A stretch of 64,000 nucleotides of DNA from Rotaria sordida (GCA_905250125.1 CAJNOL010000428.1:1-64000); one strand, 5' to 3'; counted from the first letter of the stretch, positions 25,301 through 38,803 are shown. Program-made: numbers and translations. The notes: generated by a model not told the origin, from the sequence alone.

Positions 25301-28300
25301 TTCATATCATCAACAAAGAATACTGCTTTTTTCATCATTGGTGGACCAAATGTACCTTTACGACGACGATCAAGACGTGACATAATTATATCCTAAGCAA
25401 AAACTATAATTCAGTTTCTTAATAGTTAGGACAACGAATTCAACAGTATCTATTGAAACTGTTTTCGTTTAAGATAAGACTTGAAAAATTATCAGCAAAT
25501 TACAAAGAATCGATATTATAGATTTCTTTGTGCGATTTTATATTTAGAATATTTTTTTTTCGGATGAAAGACTCTCGTCAATGTATTGTAAATTATTTAA
25601 TAAATCAAAATCAAAAATATTTCATCATAGGAAAGTATATTTGATAATCATCATAGTCCAACGAAGAGTAATTTGTATAGTATTCTTAACTATATGGACA
25701 ATCTTATGCGTTAGTGATATGACAAAAATTTTCACTGCATACGTTTTCATTTACAAATTCTATAAGTTCAAACAATACTTTCTTTCGATTCGATTTTTTT
25801 TTGAATTTCTACCTGAACTTGATTATTTGAAGTTTGTGCACTGAAATTAATAAAGAATGCCATATATTGTTCTTTATCGATTTTATTCATTAAATAATTT
25901 TGTACATAAGCACTTTTTCCAGTACCAGTTGGTCCAACAAATAAAATCGGTCGTTTACTTGGTATAACAAGATCAAGCATATAATTTACTCTTGTTGTAT
26001 CAACAGTTGGTACAATATAACGACGAATATTTTTCATTGATATTGTTGCAGCACCTTCAGCTGCTCTCATTAAATTTTCCCATGGAAACCAATCACCACG
26101 ATTTTTATAAGCAAAATAATAATCATGTACAAGACCTTTTTCTGGTAATTGTAAATCAAATTTACCTTGAAATAAATCTGGTATAGGTTCAAATTTTCCA
26201 CGTAATAAATCACGAAAAAATGCATCAAATTTTATTCGACTATCTGTATCACCTGTTGCACCAATTGACCATATACATGCCCATTGAATTGTATAAATAA
26301 GCCATGAACGTACATTTTTATTTTTTTCTGGTTCTTCTTCATCTTTTAATGCTTCACCCATACACATATTTGTCCAATTCATCATACTACGAACTAAACT
26401 TGAATCACCAGTTGGATTAACTTCTTTTGTTACATGTCGAACATGATCTATTTAAGACAGAAAACAAAAAAAAATATAAATCATTTAACTCATGTATAAA
26501 AAAAAATTTTTTAATACATACCAATACATTGTGGAACAAGAAAATCAAAAAGTGCTAAAATTTCATTTTTATACATTTTTAATGGTTCAGCTATTTCACC
26601 ATGAATCCATGATTCAATTAATGGTCTCCAACCAAGTACACGTGGTTCTAAATAAATCATACCACAACGAGAAACTGTAGCTGGCTAAAAAAACAAATAA
26701 AAAAATAAAATTTTATTTCATTGTATTTTTTTTACGAATACATACTGATGCTTGTGATAAATCCATAACTTCAAAAATCATTGACATAACATTTGACATT
26801 TGAATAATTTCACCACTTGTTAAACATAATTTTTTATTATCATCTAATACTGTATTCATATTTTCAATCCAAACAGCATCAACAGGTCCATCAAAAATAA
26901 CCCATTTTCTATCAGGATTTTCTGTCATAGCAAAATCACGAAATGTATTAGCTAATACACCATCATTCCATTCATGTGATACCAAATCTAAACACAAAAA
27001 CAGAAAGCTATTAACGTAATTCCGGTGGGATTTAAATGCAAAACACAATGTAGTTGCTGTTACTAATCGTAGGAAGATTGTTTTATTCTATCTAAATTCC
27101 TCTCTGTAATATTAATCTATTTTCATTACTTCTTATTAAAAAGATTTTTCAAAAAAGTAATGCGATTTTGTAGATTTAACAAGTTATGTTTAGAATTTCA
27201 CAAGGTTAGAAATAATGTTGATCATAGCCTTTTAAGATTCTCAGCTCGAAACTACGTTTTTTTTTTAATGTAAATGTTTTTTTATGAAATACAAACCGAA
27301 ATTTCCATATAATTGTCCAATTGTAACAGCTTTTGGATTAATCACTTTATATTGAACTTTAAGTTCATCAGCTACGCCTTTTGTATTCATTAATGATAAT
27401 GTTTCAGCTAAAACTTGTAAGACCATACTTTTACCAGCAAATGGTTCTCCAACAAGCATAAAACCATGTCGAACTAACATCATTTCATATGTTTGAGTTA
27501 CTTTAGTCATAAATGCTGCTGTTGGTTGTAAATTTTTATTTTGACATATTTCAATCATATTTGAATTAATAGTTTCATAATCAGGTTTAGGTAAAGTTAT
27601 ACCAGGAAATAAATCACTAATAATACCATTAAATAAAGGTATATCATGTGCTAAAAATTTCGGTAAATTAACATCGATTATACTTCGAAGAATCTAAAAT
27701 TTCGAGAAAAAAACCTAAAAGAAAATATTTCTTTTTTTCCTTCTACGTACTAAAATATCTTCATCTTCAGTTGGATATTTTTGTTTTAAAGCACCAGCTG
27801 CCCATAAAACAGATTTGACAGCACGCATACCATAATCATAGTGATATTGTGATGACAATTGTTCTTTAAAGAAAAAAAACGAAAATAAAAATAGAATTTT
27901 TCTTTATAATTACCTGAACATAATTTATAAACAGTAACAATTTTAACTGAAAGTGGTCGAGCTTTCATAAAACCATATGAATATAATGAAATTTCTGATA
28001 TAAGACCATAATCTGGAACCATCATAGCTACAGGACGAAATAATACTTTTAAATTATCAGGTAATTCTGATCGACCAGCATAACCTGGATTCTAAAAGAA
28101 AAAATCTTCTTATCTTTTTCTATTTTCAAATCAAATAATAAAAATTTTTACCATAGTAATGCAAACATAACAATTTGCATTAAGTCGAATTTCAGTTCCT
28201 TCAAAATCAAATTTTTCAACTTTAGCTTGAATAGCTTGAATAATTTGTAGAATTTGTTGCGCAATAACCTAAATTATAAAAAAATCATTTTACATGAACT

Positions 28301-31300
28301 TCTCAAAAAAAATGAATCAAAAATACATACAGATAATACTTCAAGATCAATACGATTGAATCTATTTAAAACAAAAACAAAAAGACTACTATTTATTATT
28401 ATATCTATAATATAAAACTTACTCATCAAAACATGCCCATGCACCTGATGAAGCCAAACCTTTAAAAAATTTACCCATACCTTTATAATCCATTGTATCT
28501 GAACAATTAAAAACAACACATTGAACTGCAAGAGCTTTAGCAAGATCTTTTGTTGTTTCAGTCTATAAATTTAAACTATGACTTTATTTGTTACATGTTT
28601 TGACTTACTTTTCCTGTTCCAGCTGGTCCTTCTGGAGCACCATTTAAATTTAAATGAAAAGCACCAACAAGTGTACGATAACAACGATCTGTTAAAGGTG
28701 TGATAACAAGACTACATACGAAATAAAATTTCTCTTTAGTTTTTAAACTATATATATATATATATAAATATACCGTGGTGTATTTCCTAAATATTCATAA
28801 CAATATTTAACTGCTGCATTTGTTATTCGAACTCGACAATCAGATTCTTCCCAATAATATCGTAATTGTGCTAACCAATTAAAATCATTTTCTGATTGTA
28901 CTTGTTTATTAACTAAATCTTTAACTGTATCTTTTGCATGTACATCAATAACAACTAATGCTTCAAGTGTTATACGTGTTTGTTTATTTAATTTTCCACG
29001 TACAAGTTCAACAATATCACCTAATTGTATTTCAAGTTTTGAAAAATATTCTCTACAAAACAAAAAAAAAAGAAAAACATCAAAGAAAATCTTTTATAGC
29101 AAAAAAAAAACATACGAAAGTCCTTTAACACCAGTTGCTAATGCTTCTTGTACTTCACTTGTCCAATAGATTTGTGAAACACATAAAACAACTTGTCCAG
29201 GCCAATTTGTAACCCATTCACTACGATATTCATTTGGATAAGCAACATAAGCTTGTTCAATAACATGTCGAATAGATTTAAGCATAACATCTTCAACTTG
29301 TATAAGCCATTTTTCTACAGCACCTTTCGTTTCTGATGTACTTATTGAACGTATAAATTTAATTTTTTCACCTTCACTTGACATCATTGCATGTATATCA
29401 ACTTTAGCATCAAAATCAAGTTTAGCTATTCCTTCAAAAAGTTTTTTTAAATGTGGTTGTACACGTGTTGGATCTTTTGTTTCAGAAAGTATTTCAAGCA
29501 TTTCATCATTTGATAAGAAGAAAAAACGTGGAAAAAATAAACGTTTCTTTTCAAGATATGCATTTAAACCTTTATTAATTTTTTCAAGTAAATTATGACT
29601 ATCATGTAATTTATCTAATAAACCAGATAGACCAGTTGCTGCCATGACCTGAGAAAAAAAAGTAACTATTAGAACAATCTCCGTATGGAGAAAGAAGGAT
29701 GTCTGGTAACAATCCAGCTCGTTATGATCTGTCGGGGTGTAGGTCTCTACTCTATATACTTCAATACTTCTTTTAGCTCGTGTTTTTTGAAAAATACAAT
29801 GATTAGGTTTATGTAGAGTACATACATGTTGATCTTTATCAAGATGACGCATTATATCTTTATAATTTCGATCGACTGTTGAAAAGAGACGACCTTCTTC
29901 TGGCATTTGTTGACTAGAAAAGAAATATGAAGGCATATTTTTTTTATGAAAAAAAAAATATTTACTTGATATCTTCAGATGAAAAAATTGGATCTAAATA
30001 TCTGAAAATAAAGATATAGATGTTAAAAAAGAAAATGATAAAAATATAAAGAAGAAAATAACATACAGCCAATTTGCTTGAACTTTAAGCCAAACATCAA
30101 TAATAGCTTGAATTAATAAAAGTCTAGCTTCCCAAGCCTAAAAAAAAAGAAAACATTAGAAATATAGTAATCTGAAACAAGTTGACAACCATTTTTTAGA
30201 AGTTCTACAATGTTATACAAGCTCATCAAAAAAAAAAAATATTAACTTTTTCACAGACACGATTTTGATTGATTACAAATATGCAACAAAAATTATATCT
30301 CATTTCATCAACAATCATAACTCAATGTTAATTGGTAAAAATATATTATCAATATAACAAACATTAGAATTTGAAAACTTACTTTAATTTCTTCTTCAAA
30401 TGGTTTAATAAATGGACTTCCTTTCATTGTTTGTGTTTTAACAATATGATCATCAAGAATTGTTTGAATATCATCAACAGATGATAATATTGTTAAACCT
30501 GTTTCTTTATATTTACTTGTATTAAACATAACAGGTTCCCAATCATCTTGCATTTTTCTTAAAGCTTTTTCTAATGAAAATTCCTAATACAAAACAAACA
30601 AACAAAATTCATGAAAACATTTATTCTTGATAATTTAAATCGTACTTTAGATGCTCCAGCGCTGACTTGTTCAAATTGTTCCATATATGGTTCCAAACCA
30701 AGTTGTAAAACTTTTCGAAGTGTTGTACCTGTATCTGGTTTAAGATTACGTTTAAATATAGTTGACATTTTCTCCCAATGACGATCACGAATACCCGGAT
30801 TACATAATATACTTATAACAGGTAAATTTTCCTTTAAAAATTAAATATATTCTTTTATAAATTATGTTAATTTGATGTAAGAAATTAAAAAAGAAAAGAT
30901 TAGAAAAAACACAAACATATACACACACCTTAAAATTACGTATTACAGTTTCCACTTGATCAAGCAATACAAAAAGAAGATCTCCATAGCTTTCCATTTG
31001 CTGCTGGAGCTCTTCTCGTTCAGCAATTTTGTGCGGATCTAATATATATTCACACAATATCAAACGAGTGCAAAATTAGTAAAAGCCAAAAACAAAACAG
31101 AAAAAAAACCGGTTATAAAAAACACACACATTAAGAATAAAAACTCTGAGTTTAGTCAAAGTTACACACAATCGAACCTTAAATTTATCAAGTTGATCAA
31201 GTATAACTGTACAAACACACAACATTCCGGGATCATTTTTTTCAAGTTTTTCCAATTCTCGTTCATCTTCATCAATAACTTCTGGTTCATTTCCAGAAGT

Positions 31301-34300
31301 TTCACCAGTAGTTTCGTCTTCCATACGTTTTTTTCCTAAACTCATGTTTAGTAGATTGATTTTTTTTCTATTTCTTATTCTCGTCAATAATTTATTTGCT
31401 TATTCGTGTCCTTTTTTTTTGCTTTAATAACAAAAAAGAAAAAACATAACATACCTCGTGCTTTACGTTTTTCCATAACTTTATTTGCTAATTCGAGTTT
31501 TTTCTTTTTGACTAAATTTGTAAATTGTTTTTTAATTTTAAATATTTCACGTGAATATTCTTCAACTTCAGCTTCAACTTTTTCTGAATTTAAATCAAGA
31601 AATGAACCATCCGTCCATTTCTTTTCAGCAACTTGCCATTTACGAACTGTTGTAAATAGACGATAATATGGATCAACAGCAGTTTTTATTGCATCCAATT
31701 GTGGATAATCTGTTTTAGCCATTCGAAATTGAGCTTCTTCCTTAAAAAAGAAGAAAAATAAAACTAAAACAAATAAGAAAAAATAAATTTTTATACTTGA
31801 TTTATCCATTCAATTTCATTTTCAACTTCAACAATTTTCTTTTGAACTAGTTTAACCTCTACTACATAATCACCCATCATAGGTAATTCACCATTATCAG
31901 CAAAGTCATCAACTCGACGTTGCATTTTTTGTAAATCAGCTAATAAACGTTCGCGTTTTTCCATAAGAACTTGTTCATTTTTGCCTCGAATTTGTTGAGT
32001 AATCTAATCAAAACAAAAAAAAGTTTTTAACAAATAAAATAATGGGAATTATATTTTAGATTTAGATTTCTTTTTTGGATTCTCTTTACAATCAATTCAT
32101 ACCCATAGATTTTATTTTCGAAGTTATGACTATATTAAATAGAAATTCTAGTCTACAATGTACCTATTTGCTAAATACTTCACTACAGACCACGTAGAGC
32201 TAAGCAATAGAAGCGCCTCTATTGTCTTGATCTGTCACTCAGCTAGAGAAGTAACGGCATGGTGACCGAAGAAAGAAATAACTTCTACATTTGATCAATG
32301 TTTTTTACAATTTTTGTATTATTCATACTGCCATCATTGATATTGGATACATATTGAGAACAAGAGTGTATGAGGGTGCTTGCCGAGACTGCGACGAGGC
32401 GATAGAAGTTCCTAAGACCGCGACCGAAATTACGAGAAAAAGATTATTTCAACCGAAACTCAAGACTATTATTAAATATTTTATGATTTTAAGCGAATTA
32501 TCGTATAAATCATCAATCAGAACGTAATTCAAAAGAGATGACTGAAGAAAAGTGTTAGTCGTTGACTAAATAAATTAAACAACGAATATTGAGAAATTAT
32601 TTTAGATGTGATACGAATAAATTTTGAAACAGTTTTCTCTTCTCTCATAAACAGTTCTGTTTTTCTAATGAAAATTACTTCGTCATTTGTATCAAATATT
32701 GGTCCAATATTTCTTGGCCATAAAAGAGTATCAGCATTTAAACGAATATCTTCTTCTGAAAAGAAATATTCATCTAGAAGATATTCCATTTGTCTTTGAA
32801 CTTCCTGAAATCAAAAATACAACTTTTTTTTTCTCTATAGAATAAAATCAACAACAACAAACTTTTATTCGTTCTGTTAAATGTAATGATTTTTCTCCTT
32901 TAGCATTATCAATATATTTAATAATATCATTAAGTTCAGCAGTTGTTGCTGGTTTAGAAAGAGCTCGTTGTTTAATTGCTTCAAATTCAGCACAAATACT
33001 TTAAAAAAAAATATTTTGAAATAATTAAATTTATATTATTAAACAAACTTTTGACATTCTTTACGATAATCATTAACAAGTTTTTCAAGTAATGTATTAC
33101 GATGTTTACGAGCAGCTTCAACAAGACCTTGTTTAACTTGTTCACTATTTGTTTGAATTAATGGAAATTCTACAGTTGTTGGTTCAAGCATTATTTGTTT
33201 AACAATATCATTATAACGATTAAATTCCTATAAATAAATTTAAAAATAAAAACAAATTTATTTTTGAAATTTACTTGAGTATATTCATCAAATGTATGAT
33301 TTTCTGAATTAAATTTTTCTACATCAGCTTGAGCTTTTCCATCAATTAAATAATTATATTTCTCTTCATATGTATTTAATAATTGTTTTGGTTCTTGGAA
33401 ATAATATTCAGCTATATCAGCTAATTGTTTATAAGCTCGATCAATGACTGTTTGTGATAAATGTGTATCAAGTGGAATACTATCATCACCATTTAAAAAT
33501 GATTGTATTGTTGCTATACGTATACGATTAGGTCCATTTATTGAATGTGCAATTTTATCAACAACATAACGTAGTACATTTATAAATTCAGATATATTTG
33601 GTTGAAAATCAATTTTACTCATTGTTGATTCATCTTCATTAAGAATAATATCAATTTTAATTATCGGAAGATAATCTTGATCTTTTGGATTAAATAATGA
33701 ACACCACATATCAATACTTCGTTCAAGAAGTTCACGTAACTAAATAGCACGAAAAAAAAAATTGATATTAAAAGAAAGAATAAAATTACAAAAACAAACT
33801 TGATTAGAAACGAGTGTATTAATAGAATTATAAAAAGAATTCATTTTTTCTGGTGTTGATGTTATGCCTTGAATTTGACCCGTTTGAAATATTTGACATA
33901 TAAGTGGATACCAACTTGAACTTAAATAATCTTCATTACGTTCGATATCACGTACAACAAATGAACGTAAATGAGGAAAATCTAATGCACCCAATGATCT
34001 ATAAAAAAAACAAACAGAACATAAATTGTTCGCACAGCACAATTCCAGAAGCTGAACTTGTAGATCTCTACTCTGAACAGTTCAATCGATAGATAAAATA
34101 GACACTGTTCGACTGTAAGAATTACCTTATGTTTAGATCTATTGGTCTAATCGATCATATTAACTACGGACTTAAGAGAGAAATAGCATACTTTATGAGA
34201 CTTCAAGATTGAAGTTCCTTCTATTTTCCTCTTCATCTCTATCTCATAATGATTTCGTTTTAAATTAAATTTTTCGAAATTTACAAACCTAATTCGTTTA

Positions 34301-35405
34301 AAATCGATCATAATTCTTGGTGAAAGTGTTTTATTACATAATTCAAGTACTTGTCGATGAGTTGGATGAACAATATAAAGATTTTCTTTGATTGCATCAC
34401 GATTTGCTTGAAAACTCTCTTCCCATGAACTCGAAAAATCTATTCGTAACAAAAAGAAAATAACGAAAGATTTTCTAACTAATAATGCATTTTTTTTTAT
34501 ATTGAATTACCGCATCCAACAGGATCTGGAGGTGGTGGACCGGCGATTTCACTTTCAAGACCTTTAACATTTGGTGCAACAAGAACATGTTGTACTATAA
34601 GCAACAAAAAATATTTGAAGTTTTTCTTTTCTTTTCTTTCTTTTTTTATCTTTAATATAATAAAAATAAACCTTACATTGACTTTTTTTCATACTATTTT
34701 CATACAAAACTTTCGTTTCATTAACAATACGTTGTATAACACTTTTCATTTGTGGACCTTCCTTTAATTTTTTATCAATAAAACGATCAATAATATGTTT
34801 AAATGATTCATCTGAGGCTGGTGTTATTGGTAAATGTGCAACACGTTCTTTCATATAATAATAATTGGTCTATTTCAACAGAACAAAAAAATGACTTATT
34901 TTTTGCAATCAAATAAAAAATTTACTCGAACTGCACGATCTTCGCTAAGACACTAAAAACCAAGAATAATAATTCATTATTACAGAACAAAAAAAAATTG
35001 GTAACAAACTGTTTTTGGATATTCCGGAGATTTCTCTCGTGGTCGATGTTTTCCACCATAAGGCTCAAGTGCTGTTTGTTCTTGTTGTTTTGCATGATCA
35101 AGGCTAAATGAAATAAAATTTGACATAATTAATTAATTATTCATAAAACTTGAAAGCAATAAAGAAAAAGAATGAAATTTCTTTTTTTTTCTTTTTCTCT
35201 AATGATAGAATAAATAGATTTTATATATTTACACAATCCGTTTGAGCATTTCATCTTGTCTATCTTTAAGTTTAAATGAAAATAATATAGAATTCTTGTA
35301 TGGATCTTCAAAATAAGCTGGATGTCGTTGAATTTGAGGTAAAACTACTTTATTAGACTTTCGATTAGTAGATAGTGGTGGTGGAGAACCACCTTTGCCG
35401 TTCAT
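13302..35405 (-). CDS. axonemal dynein heavy chain, inner-arm type (DNAH3/7/12 group)
   Basis: Motor subunit of a single-headed inner dynein arm in cilia. ATG at 35405-35403 (acceptor-like AG 14 nt upstream), TAA 13304-13302, about 45 exons, roughly 4,000 residues (estimated, not counted). Domains in order: short N-terminal tail; linker (GIRDRHW near 30790, [20 protein letters not shown] near 29550); AAA1 GPAGTGKT at about 28609-28629 and Walker B CFDEFNRID; AAA2 GEPFAGKS (27426-27451); AAA3 GPTGTGKS (25911-25936) and [12 protein letters not shown]4 GVGGSGRQS (23962-23990); coiled-coil stalk with microtubule-binding domain (about 22100-22400); AAA5; AAA6; C-terminal [16 protein letters not shown] and RGVALLCQL. 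The C-terminus resembles DNAH7 most closely, from memory. All junctions I checked are GT-AG except one at 15720 (see findings). Intron 29649-29825 is 177 nt with no stop in frame. Confidence 0.93.
13714..14694. other. long dynein intron with diverged repeat
   Basis: About 980 bp. It includes a more G+C-rich stretch (13880-14040) with AAAATTTTCGGATCCGGACC, related to copies near 55340-55395, 59550-59600 and 63391-63480. No coding signal was seen. Confidence 0.55.
15653..15718 (-). other. dynein intron lacking a GT donor
   Basis: On the minus strand the exon reads GGA GGC CGA and runs directly into TAAGTG, while the next exon begins after TTTACAG with TA ACT GAT GAT. A normal donor here would need two more G bases (CGAG|GTAAGTG). 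The coordinates give the stretch that must be removed, and the exact border is ambiguous. Confidence 0.7.
18209..19109. mobile_element. fold-back element filling a dynein intron
   Basis: Left end CTTACAAGGGAACATTTTCA and right end (complement CTAACGCAAGAGAATGTTCT) are inverted copies. Inner segments are also inverted, for example GTTTGAGCTCATATTGG near 18327 and CCAATATGAACTCAAAC near 18718. It fills almost the whole intron between exons ending at 18165 and beginning at 19119. It shares its terminal bases with the family at 9729-10377. Confidence 0.65.
21040..21690. mobile_element. probable fold-back element in a dynein intron
   Basis: Inverted segments include ATACTTTTGAATTTTGACCT (about 21400) against AAATTCAAAAGTATGATTTT (about 21590), and the right end CTTTCCTTGTAAGACTTG matches the terminal family motif. 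The borders are uncertain. Confidence 0.5.
24293..24346. repeat. G+C-rich hairpin in a dynein intron
   Basis: AGATGTCAATCGCGGC and, 22 bases on, GCTGCGATGGACATCT are inverted copies with two mismatches. The loop is GCC/GAC-rich. It is strikingly G+C-rich against its surroundings and encodes nothing in frame with the flanking exons. Confidence 0.65.
30929..31038 (-). other. dynein alternative exon A (110 nt)
   Basis: Acceptor TATTAG before 31038, donor GTGTGT after 30929. It enters in phase 1 and leaves in phase 0, encoding [14 protein letters not shown] and ending [13 protein letters not shown], then joins [19 protein letters not shown]. Exon B has the same phases and a similar last segment. 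Confidence 0.6.
31178..31335 (-). other. dynein alternative exon B (158 nt)
   Basis: Acceptor TTTAG before 31335, donor GTTCGA after 31178. It enters in phase 1 and leaves in phase 0, encoding a very acidic stretch ([19 protein letters not shown]) and ending [10 protein letters not shown]. Joining B to A would shift the frame and hit a stop, so the two should be mutually exclusive. Confidence 0.55.
32009..32632. other. long dynein intron without recognised content
   Basis: About 620 bp between the exon ending MREEKT (weak donor GTTTCA) and the exon starting [12 protein letters not shown] short plus-strand open frame (32291-32527) is unlike any family. Confidence 0.5.
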
Positions 35406-35786
35406 GATTTTTACAAAATCTATAAGAAATATTTTCTTATGTAACTTCAATAAACAAAAAATAAAATATATGAGTTCTTTTTTTTTCTCGAAAGTACATT
35501 TTTCGTGTATTATGTTACGTTCGATGATTGTACCATTATGCAAAGTTTTACACTTATCGTTACTTAGTAACGAAAAATACTATTATTTTATTTGAATATA
35601 ATATTTAAATTTTATGAAAAATTTTATGAAAAATAAGTTTTTTTTTCTCGTATTATTTAAACTGAGGATTTTATTGAAAAATTTGGTATAGAGGTCGTTG
35701 AAATTTTATATTCAATGGTTCTTAAATTTTGACCATTCCTCTATAGAACTCTTTACACACTTACTTAAAATTTTTTTTTAAGAATA
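35406..35786. promoter_or_regulatory. shared upstream region of dynein and VPS26C
   Basis: The two genes diverge from this 381-bp A/T-rich gap, which must carry both promoters. TTACTTAGTAACG near 35560 is a short near-palindrome. No known ciliary site was recognised with confidence. Confidence 0.45.
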
Positions 35787-38700
35787 ATGTCTGCTTCAAT
35801 TGATATTCGTCTTAATCGACAAACAAAAACATATAATGAGAATGTAAGTTTTTTTCTTGCTCAAATGAACAAACTTTTGATTAAATCAATTCATTTACAA
35901 TGATCAATTACTTTTTTTTTTTAATTTTTTTAATGAACGAAGAATAATAACATAAATTATTTTAATCGTGTTACTGTATAGTTTTGCATATAAATGAGAA
36001 GTTTATAATTTATTTGTATAAAATTAAATTTAAAATCAAAAAAAAGAAATCCACTACATGCTTAAATCTATATGATTCAAACCGGACAAAAACCATCAAT
36101 AGACCGATCGGTATAATGTGCGTTATATTGGCAGTAGTGCGAACAAACATGTGACATAGGAATGTGCATAGAATTAAAGGAAAATTATATCTTCTAAAAA
36201 TCTGATAAGTTTAAAGTTGATTTATGTAAACAAGATTTTTAAACTCCAGAATATAGAATGTGAGACGTAAACATGAAAAGAACAAAATAAATTTAACACT
36301 TGTTTTGTTTCTTTTTTTAAAGGATATTATTCAAGGTACAGTTATTATTTCAACACCAACGTCATTCAAACATAATGGTATTACCATAACAGTTGATGGG
36401 TCTGTTCAATTACATTTAAGTGGTAAAAGTGTTGGTGTTTTTGAAGCATTTTATAATTCAACAAAAGTAAATAGATTCTTTTCTTTTTCTTTTTTTTTGT
36501 TTAAATTTTTAAGTTTTATTCTATAGCCTGTTACATTAATTAATCAAACAATTGAATTAGCTAAACCAGGTCAAATGCCAAGTTTAAAAACGGAAATTCC
36601 TTTTCAAGTGCAATTAAAAGGTCGACCAAATAAACCATTATATGAAACATATCATGGAGTTTTTGTTAATATTCAAGTAAAAATTAAAAAAATTAAATAT
36701 ATTTATTATCTTTTATTATTTTCTCTCTTAGTATTTTCTTCGTGTTGATGTTAAACGAACATTTCTTTCAAAAGATATGAGTAAACAGATTGAATTCAAT
36801 ATTGAATATGGTCCTGAACATGATTTAGCTGCTGAGAAAGCTATAACAAAACCAGCTGCTTTTGAAGTTACATCAGAATCAATAAAAACTATTCAAAATG
36901 TATGTATTTTAAATTTATTCTTCATTTTCAAGTTGATCTTGTTTATCTAAATAATCATTTTTGAGATATTTTCTTTCACTATTATTTCGTTGTCTATCTA
37001 ATTTATAATTATAATCATTAAAATTTTTTTCATAAAATTTTTTTCTATTATGATTATTTTTAAAATATTGTCGATAATTATTATCATTTAAATCAAGATT
37101 AACATCATTTGATAATCGATCAGGATTTATTAATTTTTCATCATTCTAAAACAAAGAAAATAGAAATGTGTATTTATTTAATGATTATAAATCCCTAACA
37201 TACTGTTAGTATTAATGGAGAATGCACACACCTGCATAAATCTTTTATTTGCATTGCGTTCTTCTTCATTATGAGCATGATCGATTTGATCGATTTCGTC
37301 TTCATATAATCCATTGTTATCTCCTAAACAACAAGATGCAATGCTTTTTAGTATAACTTACTCATTTTAAATTTTGTCGAAACTGGTAAATAATATTCTC
37401 CATCGAAACTTGGTTTTTGTTCAGCAATATCTTCTTGTCGATTTCTGAAGTAAATTCGATCATCATTATCATAAACATTTGCATCATATTCATCATTGAA
37501 GTTATTCTCTCGTAAGAAATTACGTCGTATTCGTGTACGATTTTTCTTATTGTTACTGTCTGAAGTATTAATTATTCGATTAATATTTGTTGGAATTGAA
37601 CTCGTCTGATCAATTGTTTGACTATTTATAAGATTCGTTTCTAGTGAATGTTGTGTTCGATTTTTCTTTTTGATTGATGTTTGTAATAATTTTTTCGAAT
37701 ACATAGATGGTTTAAAGACATTATTTTTCTTAATTTGATGATGTGTATTAGAAAATTGATTATAAATATCATTGATAAAATGATGTAATTTTGCATGAGT
37801 ATGAAAATTTTTATATAATTTATTTTTCTTAGATTTTAAATGTAAACGAACTTTAATATTTGAAGACGAATGACGTAGCCATTGTGATAAAATATCTGTA
37901 TGACAGTTATGATTAGTTATTCGAGTTGTAGTAAATATCATCATAGAATTTGATGAAAGTTTATGTCGTGATTTAATACTATTGATAATAACGATTAATG
38001 ATGAACGATTGTTTGTCGACGAGAAAACTACAATAAAGCCATGTAAAATGATGAAATAGGGGGTAAACATTTCTTTGTATTTAATAAATTGTTACTAGAG
38101 TTTGTTTTTTCTTTTTTTTTTGAGATCGTTGTCAATGGCGGGTAAATAAATTATGAGAAAATTTTTATTTTTTCTTTTCTAGAAAATTGATGTACCAAAA
38201 TTTAAAATAACTGGTAATCTTGATAGTCTTTGTTGTGTTATAACTAAACCATTTTCTGGCGAGGTTTGTTTTTATTTTTATTTATTTATATTAGTTTGGT
38301 TTTATATTTTGTTATAATTTAGTTAGTTGTAGAAGAAAGCGAATTACCAATAAAATCAATTGAAGTACAACTTTTACGTGTGGAAACCTGTGGTTGTGCA
38401 GAAGGATTTTCACGAGATTGTAGAAATTTATTTTGATGTTTTTGTTTTTTTAAGTGATTTTTTTTGGTCTTAATTTTAGCAACAGAAATTCAAAATATTC
38501 AAATAGGTGATGGTAATGTTGCTCGTAAAATACCTGTTCCAATTTGGATGCTTTTTCCAAGAACATTTACATGTCCGACTTTATTAACGGTTAATTTTAA
38601 AATTGGTATGTCTGCTTAAATATAGAAGATATGGTTAAAATATAGAATTTTTCATATTGTAGAATTTGAAATTAGTATTGTTCTTGTCTTTGAAGATGAT

Positions 38701-38803
38701 CGTATGATATCTGAGAGTATGTTTTAGTAAATTTTATTTTATTTTGTTCTGATTATTTTTTTTTGTTTTGATAGATTTTCCACTTCGATTATCACGTTAT
38801 TAA
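35787..38803 (+). CDS. VPS26C: VPS26C (DSCR3), retriever complex subunit
   Basis: Arrestin-fold subunit of Retriever, which with the CCC complex recycles integrins and other cargo from endosomes. Nine exons: 35787-35843, 36323-36466, 36527-36676, 36732-36899, 38183-38263, 38323-38419, 38480-38605, 38663-38716, 38775-38803; 301 residues (human 297). Family blocks: an N-terminal strand (SIDIRLNRQTKTYNE), GVFVNIQYFLRVDVKRTFLS, PKFKITGNLDSLCCVITKP, EGFSRDSTEIQNIQIGDGNV, MLFPRTFTCPTLLTVNFK, and the C-terminus ENFPLRLSRY. It differs from VPS26A/B in its TEIQNIQI segment and its short end. AG lies 4 nt before the ATG. Intron 4 (1,283 bp) houses a complete gene on the other strand. Confidence 0.95.
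36915..38070 (-). CDS. nested secreted Asn-rich orphan in VPS26C intron 4
   Basis: Three exons on the strand opposite to the host: 38070-37362, 37323-37232 and 37145-36915 (TAA 36917-36915), 343 residues with matching phases and GT-AG introns of 38 and 86 nt. It begins MFTPYFIILHGFIVVFSS, a good signal peptide. The rest is strongly basic and rich in Asn, His, Lys and Ser (HTHAKLHHFINDIYNQ, IKKKNRT), with later acidic/Asn-rich stretches (ENNFNDEYDANVYDNDD; DLNDNNYRQYFKNNHN) and several dibasic sites. No conserved domain was recognised. The long, spliceable frame supports a real gene, while the A/T-driven composition calls for caution. The coding part ends only 15 bp inside the host donor. Confidence 0.6.
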
